A stretch of DNA of 64,000 nt from NCBI GenBank assembly GCA_030848705.1, contig CM061245.1, positions 41,916,711-41,980,710 on the forward strand, read 5' to 3'. Of this stretch, positions 11,418-23,210 are shown one piece after another. The notes under the pieces were generated by a model, which worked only from the letters and a program-made list of their open reading frames with translations, ran no database searches and was not told the DNA's origin. The position numbers and the translations under genes were made by a program. Origin of the DNA: Heracleum sosnowskyi. Taxonomy: Eukaryota; Streptophyta; Magnoliopsida; Apiales; Apiaceae. Positions within the stretch are counted from its first letter, which is position 1. Each line of letters starts with the position of its first letter.

Positions 11418-12059
11418 GTGTTCACTTTTTGGAAGCAGTTGAATAACTGAAGAATAAAGAGGGAAGTTCAAGCGTTCAACTAAAAGAGTGGAAAAGTAAA
11501 ATCGTGTCTTAACCCAGTAAGCAATCACGTGGGTTAATGGCTTAATTCTCTCTCCTCGCGGAGGGTGAGTGTACAATGTTAACGGTCCATTACTCTTGAC
11601 AGTAACCTGTGCGCTCAAAACAACCGTGTCAATAACTTTTGGTGTGATGACGGTATGTTTTGCGTGACAGAAACATTTCGCGCAAAACTTATTGTCATCG
11701 TTCAGTTCTCAATTGACAGTATCTTTTACAAATCTTGACAGAAGGTTGTTTACTGCTGTCGAGAAGCTAACTGTCAAGCATACCGTGACAACTACTTTTC
11801 GATGACAGCAACCTTTGCAGGAAAACAATAACTGTCGAGACTTTGTATTGAAACTGTTATATTAAATAACTTAACTGAAGAGACACCAAATGAACATATG
11901 CAATATGATTACAGATTCATTATTCATGCACATTAGTTCAATTACTTAAACAATTAAGAACACATTCAGCTAGTAACAAGGCACATCCAGAAGAAAATAG
12001 GCAAATTTTATTACTTTCGAACATGAGGATGAAACTTCTACAATTGAAAAGAAAAATAA

Positions 12060-12323
12060 TTAATCCTTAAATGCTTTCTTAACCAACTCTAGGAATTCTA
12101 CCCTAGCCTTTTCTTCTGTGGTTCCTTCCTCCTTAAGGAGGGCTTGAAGTTCCTTCTCTTGCTCTTGCCACTAAGCCTCTTCAACGGCTTTAGCAGCAAG
12201 TTCCTTCTCTTCTTCCTCATCAAGAGCGTCCAACAATTCATCGAACAACTCTTCAACTTCTTCTCTGTAGGGAGAATCACAGTTTGCCTTTGGCCTGTAT
12301 TCGATTCCTACTTTATTTTCCAT
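12060..12323 (-). pseudogene. Small acidic coiled-coil ORF between RNase H and the additional ORF of Copia A
   Basis: An 87-codon reading frame from the ATG at 12323 to the TAA at 12060-12062, broken by one in-frame TAG at 12171-12173 (codon 51). The product is very charged, with EEVEELFDELLDALDEEEEK in the middle and a helical C-terminus (EFLELVKKAF), predicting an acidic coiled coil. I do not recognise it. It sits alone in the gap between pol and the larger additional ORF. Confidence 0.4.
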
Positions 12324-12729
12324 TATACCTCTTTTTGTTCTGAATGATTCACTAATATGGCCTAAGGTTCATTTTATAGGCATACTAGGTTAAGAGGAAG
12401 GTAACTGATCAACAGTTTAGAATACCCATACAACTACCACAGATTGCAATTAAGTGATGTCTACCACTAATCCAACAATCAAAGCAAAACTGACCAATCA
12501 GAAGAATTCATTGACCAATTTCAACAATAAAAACCATGCAAGTTAGTGACATACAATGTCTAACTATCAAGTTTAAGACTAGCACAAAATTCAATTTATT
12601 CCATTCAAAACAAACATGCTGTCGAAAATAGGTAGAGACTTAAGTAGACAGTAACTTTCTCATGACATCAACTTGTTAGGGTTACTGTCACAAGCTTCAT
12701 TTCAAAATGAAAATGTAAAAGCTAGTAAG

Positions 12730-15640
12730 TTAACATACCAGATTTAGCATTCCCAATTCACTTACCAACCTGTTAAAGGTTGCTTCATCTAGTGGTTTTG
12801 TGAAGATGTCTGCAAGTTGCTTTTCTATTGGGACATAGATCAACTTCACAGTTCCTCTTTCAACATGCTCTCTTATGAAATGATGTCTAATATCAATGTG
12901 CTTTGTCCTAGAGTGTTGAACAGGATTGTCTGAGATGGCTATGGCACTAGTGTTGTCACAGTAGATAGGGATATTGTTTAACACTAGACCATAATCCAAG
13001 AGTTGATTCTTCATCCACAGAATTTGTGCACAGCAACTTCCAGCAGCAATGTATTCAGCTTCTGCAGTAGATGTAGACACTGGATGTTGCTTCTTACTAA
13101 ACCATGACACCAATCTTCCACCAAGAAATTGACAGCTTCCTGTTGTACTTTTTCTGTCAATCCTACACCCAGCATAGTCTGAATCAGAGTACCCCACTAG
13201 CTCAAATCCAGTATTTTTAGGATACCAAAGGCCTAGATTAGGAGTGCCCTTAAGATATCTAAAAATTCTCTTGATAGCTACCAAGTGTTGAAAACTTCTC
13301 ACACAGCTTCTCATTTGATAAACCAAAGATGATATCATCAACATAGATTTGAACCAGAATGATGTCTTTGCCATAATGCTTGTAGAATAGAGTCTTGTCT
13401 ACTACACCTCTTATAAACTGGTTTTCCAATAGAAAGGCAGAGAGGGTATCATACCAGGCTCTTGGAGCTTGTTTCAATCCATAAAGTGCTTTGAACAACT
13501 TGTACACAAAATCATACATTTCTGCATCTTCAAAACCTGGTGGTTGTTCAACATACACTTCTTCCTCCAACTCTCCATTTAGAAAAGCACTTTTGACATC
13601 CATTTGGAACACCTTGAAATTACAGTGTGCAGCAAAGGCTAGAAAAATCCTGATAGCTTCAAGTCTGGCAACAGGTGCAAATGTGTCATCATAGTCTATA
13701 CCTTCCTGTTGATAGTAACCTTTAGCTACTAGCCTTGCCTTATTCCTTGTCACATTTCCATTTTCATCCAGTTTGTTTCTGAATACCCACTTTGTCTCAA
13801 TAACTGATTTTCCCTTTGGTCTTGGAACCAATTTCCATACATTGTTTCTTTCAAACTGGTTGAGTTACTCTTGCATAGCAATCACCCAATCAGAATCCAA
13901 CAATGCTTCATCAATAGCTTTTGGCTCCACTTGAGATAAAAAGCAGGAAAACATGCTATCAGCAGAAACATTGTTCCTGGTTCTCACCCCAGAAGAAGGA
14001 TCTCCAATAATTAGATCATTTATGTGATCCTTGTTCCACCTTGTGGTTCTAGGCAAGCTTCTTGTTTGACCTGAAACAGTAGCCTCAGTTTGGGGAACTG
14101 AGTCTTCACTAGGGAAATTGTCTCCACCATTTTCTTCAATATCTCCAGAGTCACCATCATTTTGAATATTTCCTGAAATAGTCTTTGACTAAGCTGGAGT
14201 TTGATCACTTTCAATGACAAAATCCTTTTCAAGATCAGCAGTTTGAGTGAATGTGGGTTCTTCATCAACAATTTGTTCTTCCTCCAAGTAACCTTGATTC
14301 TCAAATCTAAGAATCTGCATTTGACCATCTTCATGCAGTCCAGGAAACTTGGTTTCATCAAATTTGACATTTACACTTTCATCTATGATCCTGTGTTCCA
14401 AGAGATAGACTCTGTAAGCAGTCCTTTCTAGAGCATACCCCATGAAAATACCTTCATAAACTTTGGTGTCAAATTTCCCTTTCTTTTCATGGTTGTCCTT
14501 CATCATGAAACATTTGCTTCCAAACACATGAAAATACTTGACAGTAGGTTTCTTTTCATTGAGCAGATAGTAAGGAGTGTTCCCATGAGTCTTGTTCATC
14601 AAGGTTCTGTTCTATGTGTAGCAAGCTGTGTTAATAGCTTCTGCCCAGAAGTATGTAGGTAACTTTGCATCATGTAGCATAGTTCTGGCAGCTTCAATGA
14701 GAGTTATGTTCTTCCTTTCTACAACTCCATTCTGTTGTGGTGTCCTTGCAGCAGAAAATTGTTGTACAATTCCTTCATCTTTGCAGAAATTACCAAGTGT
14801 GGCATTTCTGAACTCAGTGCCATTATCACTTCTCAGAATTTGAACCTTGGCATTTGGAGTTCTGTCAAGAACTCTTAAGTGATCAATGATGACTTGAGCA
14901 ACTTCATCTTTTGATTCTAGGCACTTCACCCAAGTATACCTGGAATAATCATCCACCATAACTAATGCATATCTCTTCTTGGATAAGGATGGGACATTTA
15001 CTGGTCCAAAGAGATCCTTGTGAATTAGTTTGAGTGATTCTGTGTTGGTGTTGACTTGCTTTGACATGCGCACAGCTCTCTTCAATTTTCCCATTTGACA
15101 GTCCTCACACAGTCCTTCTTGACAAAATTCCTGTTGAGGTAGTCCTCTCACTAGTTCCTTCTTCATCAGCATATTCATTGTTTTGAAGTTTAGGTGAGAG
15201 AGTTTCCTGTGCCAAAGCATGCTATCACCAACAATAGTTTTACTGTAAAAATAGTAGACTTTGTCCTTCTTTGTTGAGCTTAGGTCAGCAACAAATAGGC
15301 TTCCTTTCCTTACCCCTTTGAGAGATAGGCTTCCATCTTTCTTGTTATAGATATTGCACACCATAATGTCAAAATCAACCTTGAATCCTCTGTCACTGAA
15401 TTGGCTGACACTGAGCAGGTTGTGCTTCAATCCATCAACAAGTGAAATATCATTAATGACAACATTCCCAATTTCCAAACAACCATATCCCACTGTGTAA
15501 CCTTTGCTGTTGTCTCCAAAGGTTATGATTGGGCCAGCTTTCTCCACAAATTGTGATAGCAGGGCTTTATCACCAGTCATGTGTCTTGAGCAGCCACTGT
15601 CAATGATCCATATGACTTGCTCCTTATTCTTGACCTGCAA
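12730..15640 (-). pseudogene. pol: Copia A pol: protease, integrase, RT and RNase H, with stops, frameshifts and an RT deletion
   Basis: Minus-strand order: aspartic protease (IDSGCSRHMTGDK, near 15600); GAG-pre-integrase (WHRKLSHLNF, CEDC near 15110); integrase core with D, D and E in VHKDLFGP-like, RSDNGTEF and NGVVERKN contexts (about 15040-14720); RT starting near 13850 with QMDVKSAFLNG and the catalytic YVDDIIFG near 13330; and RNase H (DSDYAGCRIDRKSTTG, TKHIDIRHHF). Breaks include stops near 14611, 14188 and 13864 and a deletion at about 13295 that joins NEKLCEKF directly to HLVAIKRIFRYLKG. This deletion removes roughly 100 residues of the RT thumb/connection and shifts frame. The element cannot make its own RT. 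Confidence 0.93.
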
Positions 15641-15652
15641 AACAAATTGTAT

Positions 15653-18240
15653 TTAAGAGGCATATGGTACCCAATCCTTGTTGGGTCCTGTTACTTCAGT
15701 TTCACAAGAATAATCAGCATTTTCAATTTTAACCATCACATCAGGAATCTTTTGTTGGACTCCTTTCTTCACCCACTTTGCTTTAGAATTAGACTTGGTC
15801 TTGTTCTTAGTGGATGTAGCCTTCTTACTGTTTCCAGTAGGCTCAGAAGTCTCAACAGTTTGCATATAGAGACATTGTTTAGTAGATGAAATAGGTAGAT
15901 TGAAACAAGTACTCATGGCTGTTATTTTACAAGGCATACAATCAATGTTATTGCAGACTACCATAGATCTATGCATAATGGGGGTTCTATGTAAGTTACC
16001 ATCTATCATGGTCACATTGTCCTTGACCTCTTTTGGTTTCTTATAAACATGAGTTAAGTGATGTGAAGAGCCATAATTATTGCATAGTTTTCTGGGAGCA
16101 CTACCAACATTAGCATTGCCATTTCCTAACTTACCATTCCTGTTTCTAGACTTGTAGGTAACTGTGTCAACAAGATGTTTTGAAGTTGCTGTCGAGCTTT
16201 CCTTGACAGTACCTTTTACACCTTCTGTCTTGACAGTAGGTTTGGAGGTTACTGTCTTTGAAGCTCTCTTGACAGTATCTTTGGAAGTTTTTGTCTTGCC
16301 ATTACTGACAACATCTTTAGAACATTCTGTCAGATTGTTTGGGAAAATTGCTGTCTTGGGGATTTTAACAGTATCTTTTCCTCCAACTGTTGTACTGTCA
16401 ACACACTCATCCTCATCATCAAGTTGTTGTTTGATGAGCATGGCTTCCTCATCAAACTCGAGTTCAGAAAGTTTGAAAATTGGTTTGTTGATCTTCTTGA
16501 GAACATGAGGTTTGACAGAACCATCAGTTGAACAATCCTGACTCACAATTTCCTTACCAGGTCTTCTACCATACTCAAAACCTATCCCTACTTTTTGATC
16601 CTCTGTATGTTTCTCACGATAATCCTGAAGTTGCTTAGAAGAGTTTCTATAGGCTTTGATCTTAAATTCATTTTCACTAATCTCATTCCTTAGAAACTTT
16701 TCTATTTCTTTAGCACAGGCTAATTCATTTTTAAGTTTAGCATTCTCCTGTACTAGAGACTCTAATCGACTGGTGTTTAACAAAAGCATGTCATTCTCAG
16801 AAGTGAGTGTTCCATTAAGTATGAACATTAAACATTTCTGCACTCAACTTCTCGATAGTTTGTTTGTATTCATCTTTAGACATTTCAAGTAAGACAAGTG
16901 AAGGTACCTGACTTGGAGAGCTCGAGGAGACCTCATCATACTTAGCCATGAGGGCTAGATTCACATATTCCTATTCCTCTTCCTCTTCCTCTTCATCATC
17001 AGTATCATCCTAGCATTTTCCTTCAGCCACATAGGCTTTTCCATGTCCTTTCTTGAAGTGTCCACTTGACCCTTTATCCATTCTAAGATTCTGCTTTGGC
17101 CTTCTACATTCAGTAGCAAAATGACCAAGCTCATTGCAGTTGTAACACCTAAACTTGGATCTGTCCACCATCCCTGTTTTGTAACCACCTCTTGTGCACC
17201 ACCTTCAACCTTGGAGGAGTTCCCTTTGCTGAACCTTGATGTCTGACCTTGAGACTTATATGTCTTGTTTCTCTTGAACCTTATGTTCTTGAACTTCTTA
17301 GCCATGTAAGCCATTGTAGGATTGTTCATCTTTTCCATTTCTTCTATAGAATAGAAGTCTTCATCTTCAACATCAGTTAGTTACAACACTACCTTCTCAT
17401 CATCATCCACAACCTCTTCAATCTTAAGAGTAGGTACTGGAGCAGGTTGGGTGATTTGAATTCCTTCACTAGGTTGAGTGATTCTTGGCACATGAGCTAC
17501 AAGAGCTCCAGACATATTAGCCATTTTTCCTCTTGATCTAGCTTTTATAGCTCTTTTCTGGAAAAATTCAAGCTCATATGATTTAAGCACACTATATAAT
17601 GTTTCAAGAGAAACATTGTTAAGATTTCTTCCTTCTCTTATGGCAGTGATTCTGTGCTCTAGATGCTCAGGAAGTGTGAGCAAGAACTTAACATTTAACT
17701 CTTTCCTATCATAGTACTTGCCATGAATCTGTAGCTCAGTCAGAAGTTTACTGAACCTCTCAAACATCGTTGTTAGATCTTCTCCTGACTTTGCCATGAA
17801 AGCTTCATACTGTGATATAAGAATTTGTCTTTGATTGTCTTTCACTTCTTCACTTCTTCACTTCCTTCACATAGCAGCTCAATCTTATTCCACATATCCT
17901 TGGCTGATGAGCATCCAATGACATTCTGACACATGGCTTTGTCCAAAGTGAGAGCATCCAGTAAGATGAGTTGCAAGTAATCATCCAAGGCCACCTTCTC
18001 TTTTTCTGGCTCCAGAAACTCTGAAGGTAATTTGTTGACCCAGTGAGCTGGAACAAGAACACCGTCCACAGTTGAGGCTTCAATCTCTTTCCATGGAACA
18101 AATGGACCATTTTGGAGGATACCCTAGTATAAGGGATTCACAGCTTTGATAAACAGCAAGATTTTTCTTTTCCACACATTGTAATTCTCTTTATCAAAAG
18201 CTGGAATCTTTATGCTACTTGACTTCTGCATACTTGTCAT
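15653..18240 (-). pseudogene. gag: Copia A gag (UBN2-type capsid, zinc knuckle, long coiled-coil tail), broken
   Basis: The start is the ATG at 18238-18240, chosen because it opens the conserved FDKENYNVWKRK gag start just inside the primer-binding site. There is an in-frame TAG at 18124-18126, a frame change near 17842, and another between about 17170 and 17050, where the zinc knuckle CYNCNELGHFATEC lies in a different frame from the upstream part. The last part (15653-16843) is a 396-residue coiled-coil and Thr/Lys-rich region with repeated DTVK words, ending GPNKDWVPYAS before a TAA. The pol frame continues in the same frame after that stop. Gag would form the virus-like particle. Confidence 0.85.
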
Positions 18241-18268
18241 GATCTCAGATTTGTAGAACAATCTGTCT

Positions 18269-18280
18269 GCTCTGATACCA
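18269..18280 (-). other. Primer-binding site of Copia A (initiator tRNA-Met)
   Basis: Minus strand TGGTATCAGAGC, the classic complement of the 3' end of plant initiator tRNA-Met, two bases inside the 5' LTR. Confidence 0.92.
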
Positions 18281-18282
18281 GT

Positions 18283-19329
18283 TGTTGGTCCTTGACTATT
18301 GCAGAAAGGGGGGGGGGGTTGAATGCAATACTGATAAATCTCAATCTACGCTTCAACAACAAAGACTAAGATTAACATTTATCAGTTTATGAATTGCAAG
18401 AACAAGTAGACACAAGAGAATTTCTCACAAAATAAATGTTTTATTTATTTTGCAAAGTGTTGCTACAACCTCAAGAAAAATGTTGGTTTTCTTGAGCTTC
18501 AGTTTCTCGAGTGATACATAGAATGAATTGAGAGATAGTCTAAGTAAACTAATCCTATCTCTATCATCACGGGTTTGTGAAGATGCTGTCATTTTTATGT
18601 GGCAGCTTCTTACAAATTGTCTACCCGTGAGTATTACCTAAATTGCTATACAAACAAGATTAACATTACTGGGAAAAGCAATCTAGATACATTCTATATT
18701 TAGCTAACACAATTCAGTAGATGTTGATTTGTCATACTCTTGAATTGGTGAGCTTTGTCATGTGATCTCTCAAGCTTCGGTCGTAGTCTTGCAGACCTGA
18801 TGCAGTGTTGGGATACTGCAACACGCCTGTTTCTTGAACATCCAAACTGTCACAAGTTTGACTTGGTAGATCCCCAATACAAACGTTATCCCTTCATGAC
18901 AGTATCCTGATCCTCAAGTTTGCTGTCACAAGAATGTGCTTTTGGTGACAGTAAGAAGTCCCCGCAAAGGATGTTGTCAGGAGTTCCAAGCTTGCTGTCA
19001 GGCTGAGATAAAGTTGCTGTCTGAGGGCTTCCGTCAATGTTACTGTCAGAGTGAATATATTGTCGTGATTTGCAACATGCTGTCTTCTTGTAACCTTACT
19101 GTCAATGCTGTGACAGTAACATTTATTCTTGCTGTCCATCTTGAGTACTTCTTGAGGCTTGAAGAAATAAATGAACTTCTACCAAGATGTACTACAATCT
19201 TATTTAACAATAAACAAAATGATTACAAAGACATACTCTGGCTGTGACAGTATGTTCATACTTAATAAAATTAAGCATATAAAATATCTAGTTAAGTTGT
19301 CTCATAGCTATCACCCATAAATCCTAACA
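18283..19329 (-). repeat. 5' LTR of Copia A (complete)
   Basis: 1047 bp bounded by TG and CA (minus strand TGTTAGG to CCAACA). It carries an 11-G homopolymer near 18308 in the part missing from the other LTR, and many TGACAG/CTGTCA words. Confidence 0.9.
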
Positions 19330-21300
19330 TATGTTATATAAACTCAATATCTTTCTTTACAATATCAATGTGGGACAAAATCCACATAACTCATTTCATG
19401 CAAGCAACTTTGCCTCAATATATTTATGAATTCTACTAAGAAAATATCTTAGATCCAAAAATGAAATTTTAAGTCTTCATAGTAAGGTATAAGTTCCAAT
19501 CTTTACATCAAAAGCCTATCTAAACAGTGATATATGTGTGTGTAGACCAATAAATCCGAATTTTCATGTAATTTAAGTCCAAATAAGCCCAATTCCTTCT
19601 AAGTTTGGGAATTCTTTATTTCCTGTCATAAAACACTAAACTCTATTTAGTGATAATCAATTATTAACAAAACACTATAAATATGAGAATTAAATCCTAT
19701 AAAATATATATAAAAATATACTCTATCAGGATATAGTAAGATTTACTCTATTATAACAACATTGACTTGCAAAATACACACTAAAATTGTACTAAATATA
19801 ATAAAATGTCATCCCTGAAGTATCAACTTTAATATCAAGTCCTATATTCCTTATCAAGTAATATATCAACTCAGACCATACAAATTTCTGTACTAGTAAT
19901 ATTTTTAAAATGTATGTATTTTTTTAATTTTAAAAATCTATAAGTAACATGTATTATTCATTTATTTATTTATTTTAATAATCGGATCAATTCGAGTTTT
20001 TTCGGTTCGATCTCAACCTAAAATCGGAACCTGAATTCGGTTTTGATTTCTATTTTTAACTTTTCGATTCGGCTTTACACGGTCCAAATTTTAGCAGTTT
20101 CTAGCGATATCGATTTCGGATTTATTCCAGTTTTTGCTCATCCCTGCTATATAGAAGTCTAATTTTTAATCCCTCCAATAAATATGTAAACTAAAAAAAT
20201 TTATAAACATATTAATATTTACATCTATTATATTTATTCTAAAAAATAAAAAAAATTAAAATTTCATAAACCACACATTTTAGTATTTTATATATTTTAA
20301 AGATAAAAAATTAAAATTAAAAGAAAAATATTCAAAAATTACACTCTCTAAAAGCTAGTAGATACTAATAACTATACTATTTTATTACCAAAAAGTTAAT
20401 TGAAAAGTAATGTAAACGTGATAACTTTTAAAATGTTTGCTCATTATTTACGTATTTAAAATAGAAAAATAGTCATGAGTTCGACCTGAACGATTTATAC
20501 GAGGTTATATTGTATTTTTTTCAGGGGGGATAATAGATTCTCGCAAACTCTATTTCGAATTTCATTTATCAAAAAATAATTATATGACAGTGCGCATCAA
20601 TTTAATATATTATATAAAATGCTATTATAATGAACGAATTTTATTTTTTTAACATCATTCATTAATATTTTGCATATAATATAAGATATTCTTGCAAAAA
20701 CTTGTAATTTTTAGTTATACCTAACTTCAAAATTTATTAATAGTCTTAATGTTCATTATTAATAGTTAGTGCAATTTTAATGCTTATGATCCTAGAAAAT
20801 CTTAACTTATATTTATTTATTGCATACCAATCATGTTATTTTTTGTATAAAATATAGATCCTTTTTTAAAGTTCTCGTTCTTTTCACATTAATTCAATAA
20901 TGTTTTGCACAATTTTAAAATTTTATCTTTTAAGACTAATTATACATTTAAACCGTTCAAAGTCTAAATGTTTGATCAATCAATATTTTTTTTAATTTAA
21001 CTTAGATATTTGTAATTTTATGGACATGATAATTATGATAAATAGTACATATGTGATGTAGTTACATATTATGCATTGATTTTATAAAATAGAATATATA
21101 TCTTTTTTAAAAAAAAATTAATATGTATTTAATCGAAAAAATACAGGTATTATAAAAATTTATAAAAGTAACTGAATTAATAGATATATAAAACTCAAAA
21201 ATTAAAAAAACGAAGTTATATAAATAATATATACCAACATTTTATTGACTCAAAAATGAAAATAAAAAAGAAAATAAGTCGAAAGGGCGTGTTTTATCTG
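19330..21300. other. AT-rich intergenic DNA, no gene seen
   Basis: About 2 kb with no open frame of note and no element ends that I can pair. A stretch at 19980-20110 with TTCGGTTCGATC and TTCGATTCGGC words resembles a common degenerate plant repeat. Otherwise featureless. Confidence 0.6.
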
Positions 21301-21330
21301 ATATGATTTTTTAAACTAAACCTAAAAAGT

Positions 21331-21396
21331 AAGATAACATAGTGGTTAAGGCATAAACCTCTTATGAGGTTGATGTTCAATTCCCTATAGTGACCA
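21331..21396 (+). repeat. tRNA-like/SINE-like segment
   Basis: TAGTGGTTAAGGC resembles a Pol III A box and TGTTCAATTCC, 30-40 bp later, a B box. The part between can form a hairpin (CCTC/GAGG). It ends in TGACCA but the acceptor stem does not close convincingly. It could be a tRNA-derived SINE head or a decayed tRNA. Confidence 0.3.
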
Positions 21397-21767
21397 TTTT
21401 CATTTATTATTGCATAATTATAAAATGTTAGCTTCATAGTCATTTTATTGTCAATTTTCGTTGATTGGCCTTTAATATGTAAAAGTAGAAGCTTTTCTTA
21501 TAAACATTAAAATATGTGCGATGATAACTCCAAATCCCGATCTAGTCCTTCCCAGCCGATCCCACGCCCGGAAGCGGTGTCGCTGCGGTTGGGACTTTGC
21601 AAAACAACACCGGAGGGGGGTTTGGACCCTGGCGGCGCCTCCGGCGTGAGAATAAGTAATGGTTTTGGAAAGGAAGACAGGACTATAGAGAAATCTAAAT
21701 ATGGAGGGTGTGTGTATGGGTTGAGTGTGTAAAAGAGAATGTAACCCCTAGACCTCTTTTCCTTGGT

Positions 21768-21777
21768 CTATTTATAG
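21768..21777 (-). promoter_or_regulatory. TATA box, minus strand, of the LTR-like element
   Basis: CTATAAATAG in a good plant context, followed (minus) by a pyrimidine-rich leader toward 21512. Confidence 0.5.
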
Positions 21778-22379
21778 GCCGAGAATTAGGGTTTAGGGGT
21801 TGTACCTGCAATCATGAGCGTTGAATCCTAGGTAGGTAGGACACCTGGGCGATGTTGATGGATTGCACGTGTCCAGGTCCTGGATTGTGGTGTCGTGTGC
21901 CAGGCTCCTGCTGGCGTGTGGGTAGAATATGACATAATTGTGCCAATCATTAGGTATCTTTACGTGTCGTCGCCAGGTGTGACCATCAGGGATGACCTAA
22001 ACACGTCACGTACCAATGTGTAATCCTCATATAAGTTATTGCCTTTGTCACCAGGAATATATTAGACCCTGAGCATGAGCCACATCCTAACTGTGAGTTC
22101 GGGTTTGTGAGAGGGGTCCGGACTCAAATATGAGCTCGGGCTTATTAATAAGCTATGTTTAGGATATGAGTCCGGACTCAAAGGTGGGCCAGGGCTGGCA
22201 TCCATGCCTCCAGTATGAGTCCAGGCTGTCAAGTTGGTCGTGACCTCAACACTAGTTCAGACTGGTTGATGAACAATCTTTTCGGGTTTGGAAGTGAACC
22301 CGGACTCAGGTCGGGTCCGGGCTACACATAGCCTATCATTTGCCCCCACTCCCTTATGCAGATTTTCTGGATGGGGGAG

Positions 22380-22965
22380 TAGAGTCTCCTTAATTGGTAA
22401 CTCGTATGAAATTTCTGGCTTGATTGTTGCCCCCAATCCGGATTGTTATCAAGGATGTCAATCCGGGGTTGAGAATGAGTTTTGATTCTTTCTCAAGTCC
22501 AAAGCTGTGAGGCTTTGGGTAACTTAGAAAAAATTTCGGCTTGATTATTGGCCCCCCACCCGGATTGTTATCAAGGATGGCAATCCGGAGTTGAGAATGA
22601 GCCTTGATTCTTTCTCAAGTCCAAAGCCGTGAGGCTTTGGGTAACTTAGAAAAAATTTCTGGCTTGATTGTTGCCCCCAACCCGGATTGTTATCAAGGAT
22701 GTCAATCCGGGGTTGAGAATGAGCCTTGATTCTCTCAAGTCCAAAGACGTGAGGCTTTGGGTAACTTAGAAAAAATTTCTGACTTGATTGTTGCCCCCCA
22801 ACCCGGATTGTTATCAAGGATGGAGATCCGGTGTTGAAAGTGAGCCTTGATTCTTTCTCAAGTCCAAAGCTGTGGGGCTTTGGGTAACCTAGAAAAAATT
22901 TCTGGCTTGATTGTTTCCCCCCAACCCGGATTGTTATCAAGGGTGGCAATCCGGGGTTGAAGATT
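22380..22965. repeat. 122-bp tandem repeat, five units
   Basis: The word GATTGTTATCAAGG recurs at 22441, 22563, 22685, 22806 and 22929, giving periods of 121-123 bp. Units share CCCGGATTGTTATCAAGG, TTGATTCTTTCTCAAGTCC and AGGCTTTGGGTAACTTAG. An apparent 134-residue minus ORF here is only the repeat read through and is not called as a gene. Confidence 0.95.
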
Positions 22966-23200
22966 GAAGTTGTAGTCCGGGCTCGGATTGATTCCTGCAG
23001 CGCTTGAATTTGAAGCGATTTTTATTATTTCCCCCTTTTATTTCGAAAGGATGGTACTCTATTTTCCTTGGAAGTTGTGTTAAACTACTGTCAGTAATAA
23101 TTGTACTGTCTTTTTTTTTTTATTTTTCTTTATGTCTTTCTGTCTTCTTGCCCACCAATTAATGCGTGCCAGCTGTCCTTGTAGAGGTTAGCTTTTATCC

Positions 23201-23210
23201 TCTATAAAAC
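23201..23210 (+). promoter_or_regulatory. Possible TATA box, plus strand
   Basis: TCTATAAAAC followed by a CT-rich leader (23212-23280). No coding region follows; the next 700 bp are open in no frame. It may be a second promoter of the same LTR-like element. Confidence 0.3.

Larger units (their letters stand above)
5400..19329 (-). mobile_element. Copia element A, SIRE-like LTR retrotransposon with extra ORF region (degenerate)
   Basis: An LTR retrotransposon in minus orientation. The right (5') LTR is complete at 1047 bp; the left (3') LTR keeps only 769 bp. A primer-binding site for initiator tRNA-Met sits inside the 5' LTR and a polypurine tract inside the 3' LTR. Order on the minus strand: gag with zinc knuckle, protease, integrase, RT, RNase H, a small acidic ORF, then about 5 kb of additional coding sequence before the 3' LTR. 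Protease-integrase-RT order fixes it as Copia, and the long coding region after RNase H fits the SIRE/Maximus lineage. The pol and gag frames carry several stops and frameshifts plus a deletion in RT. About 23 differences between the shared 769 bp of the LTRs (counted by eye) indicate an old copy. No target duplication is visible, as expected with one end lost. Confidence 0.88.

Noticed and set aside
22545..22949. 134-codon minus frame with repeated peptides
   Set aside because: Direct translation of the 122-bp tandem repeat; explained by the array, not by a protein.
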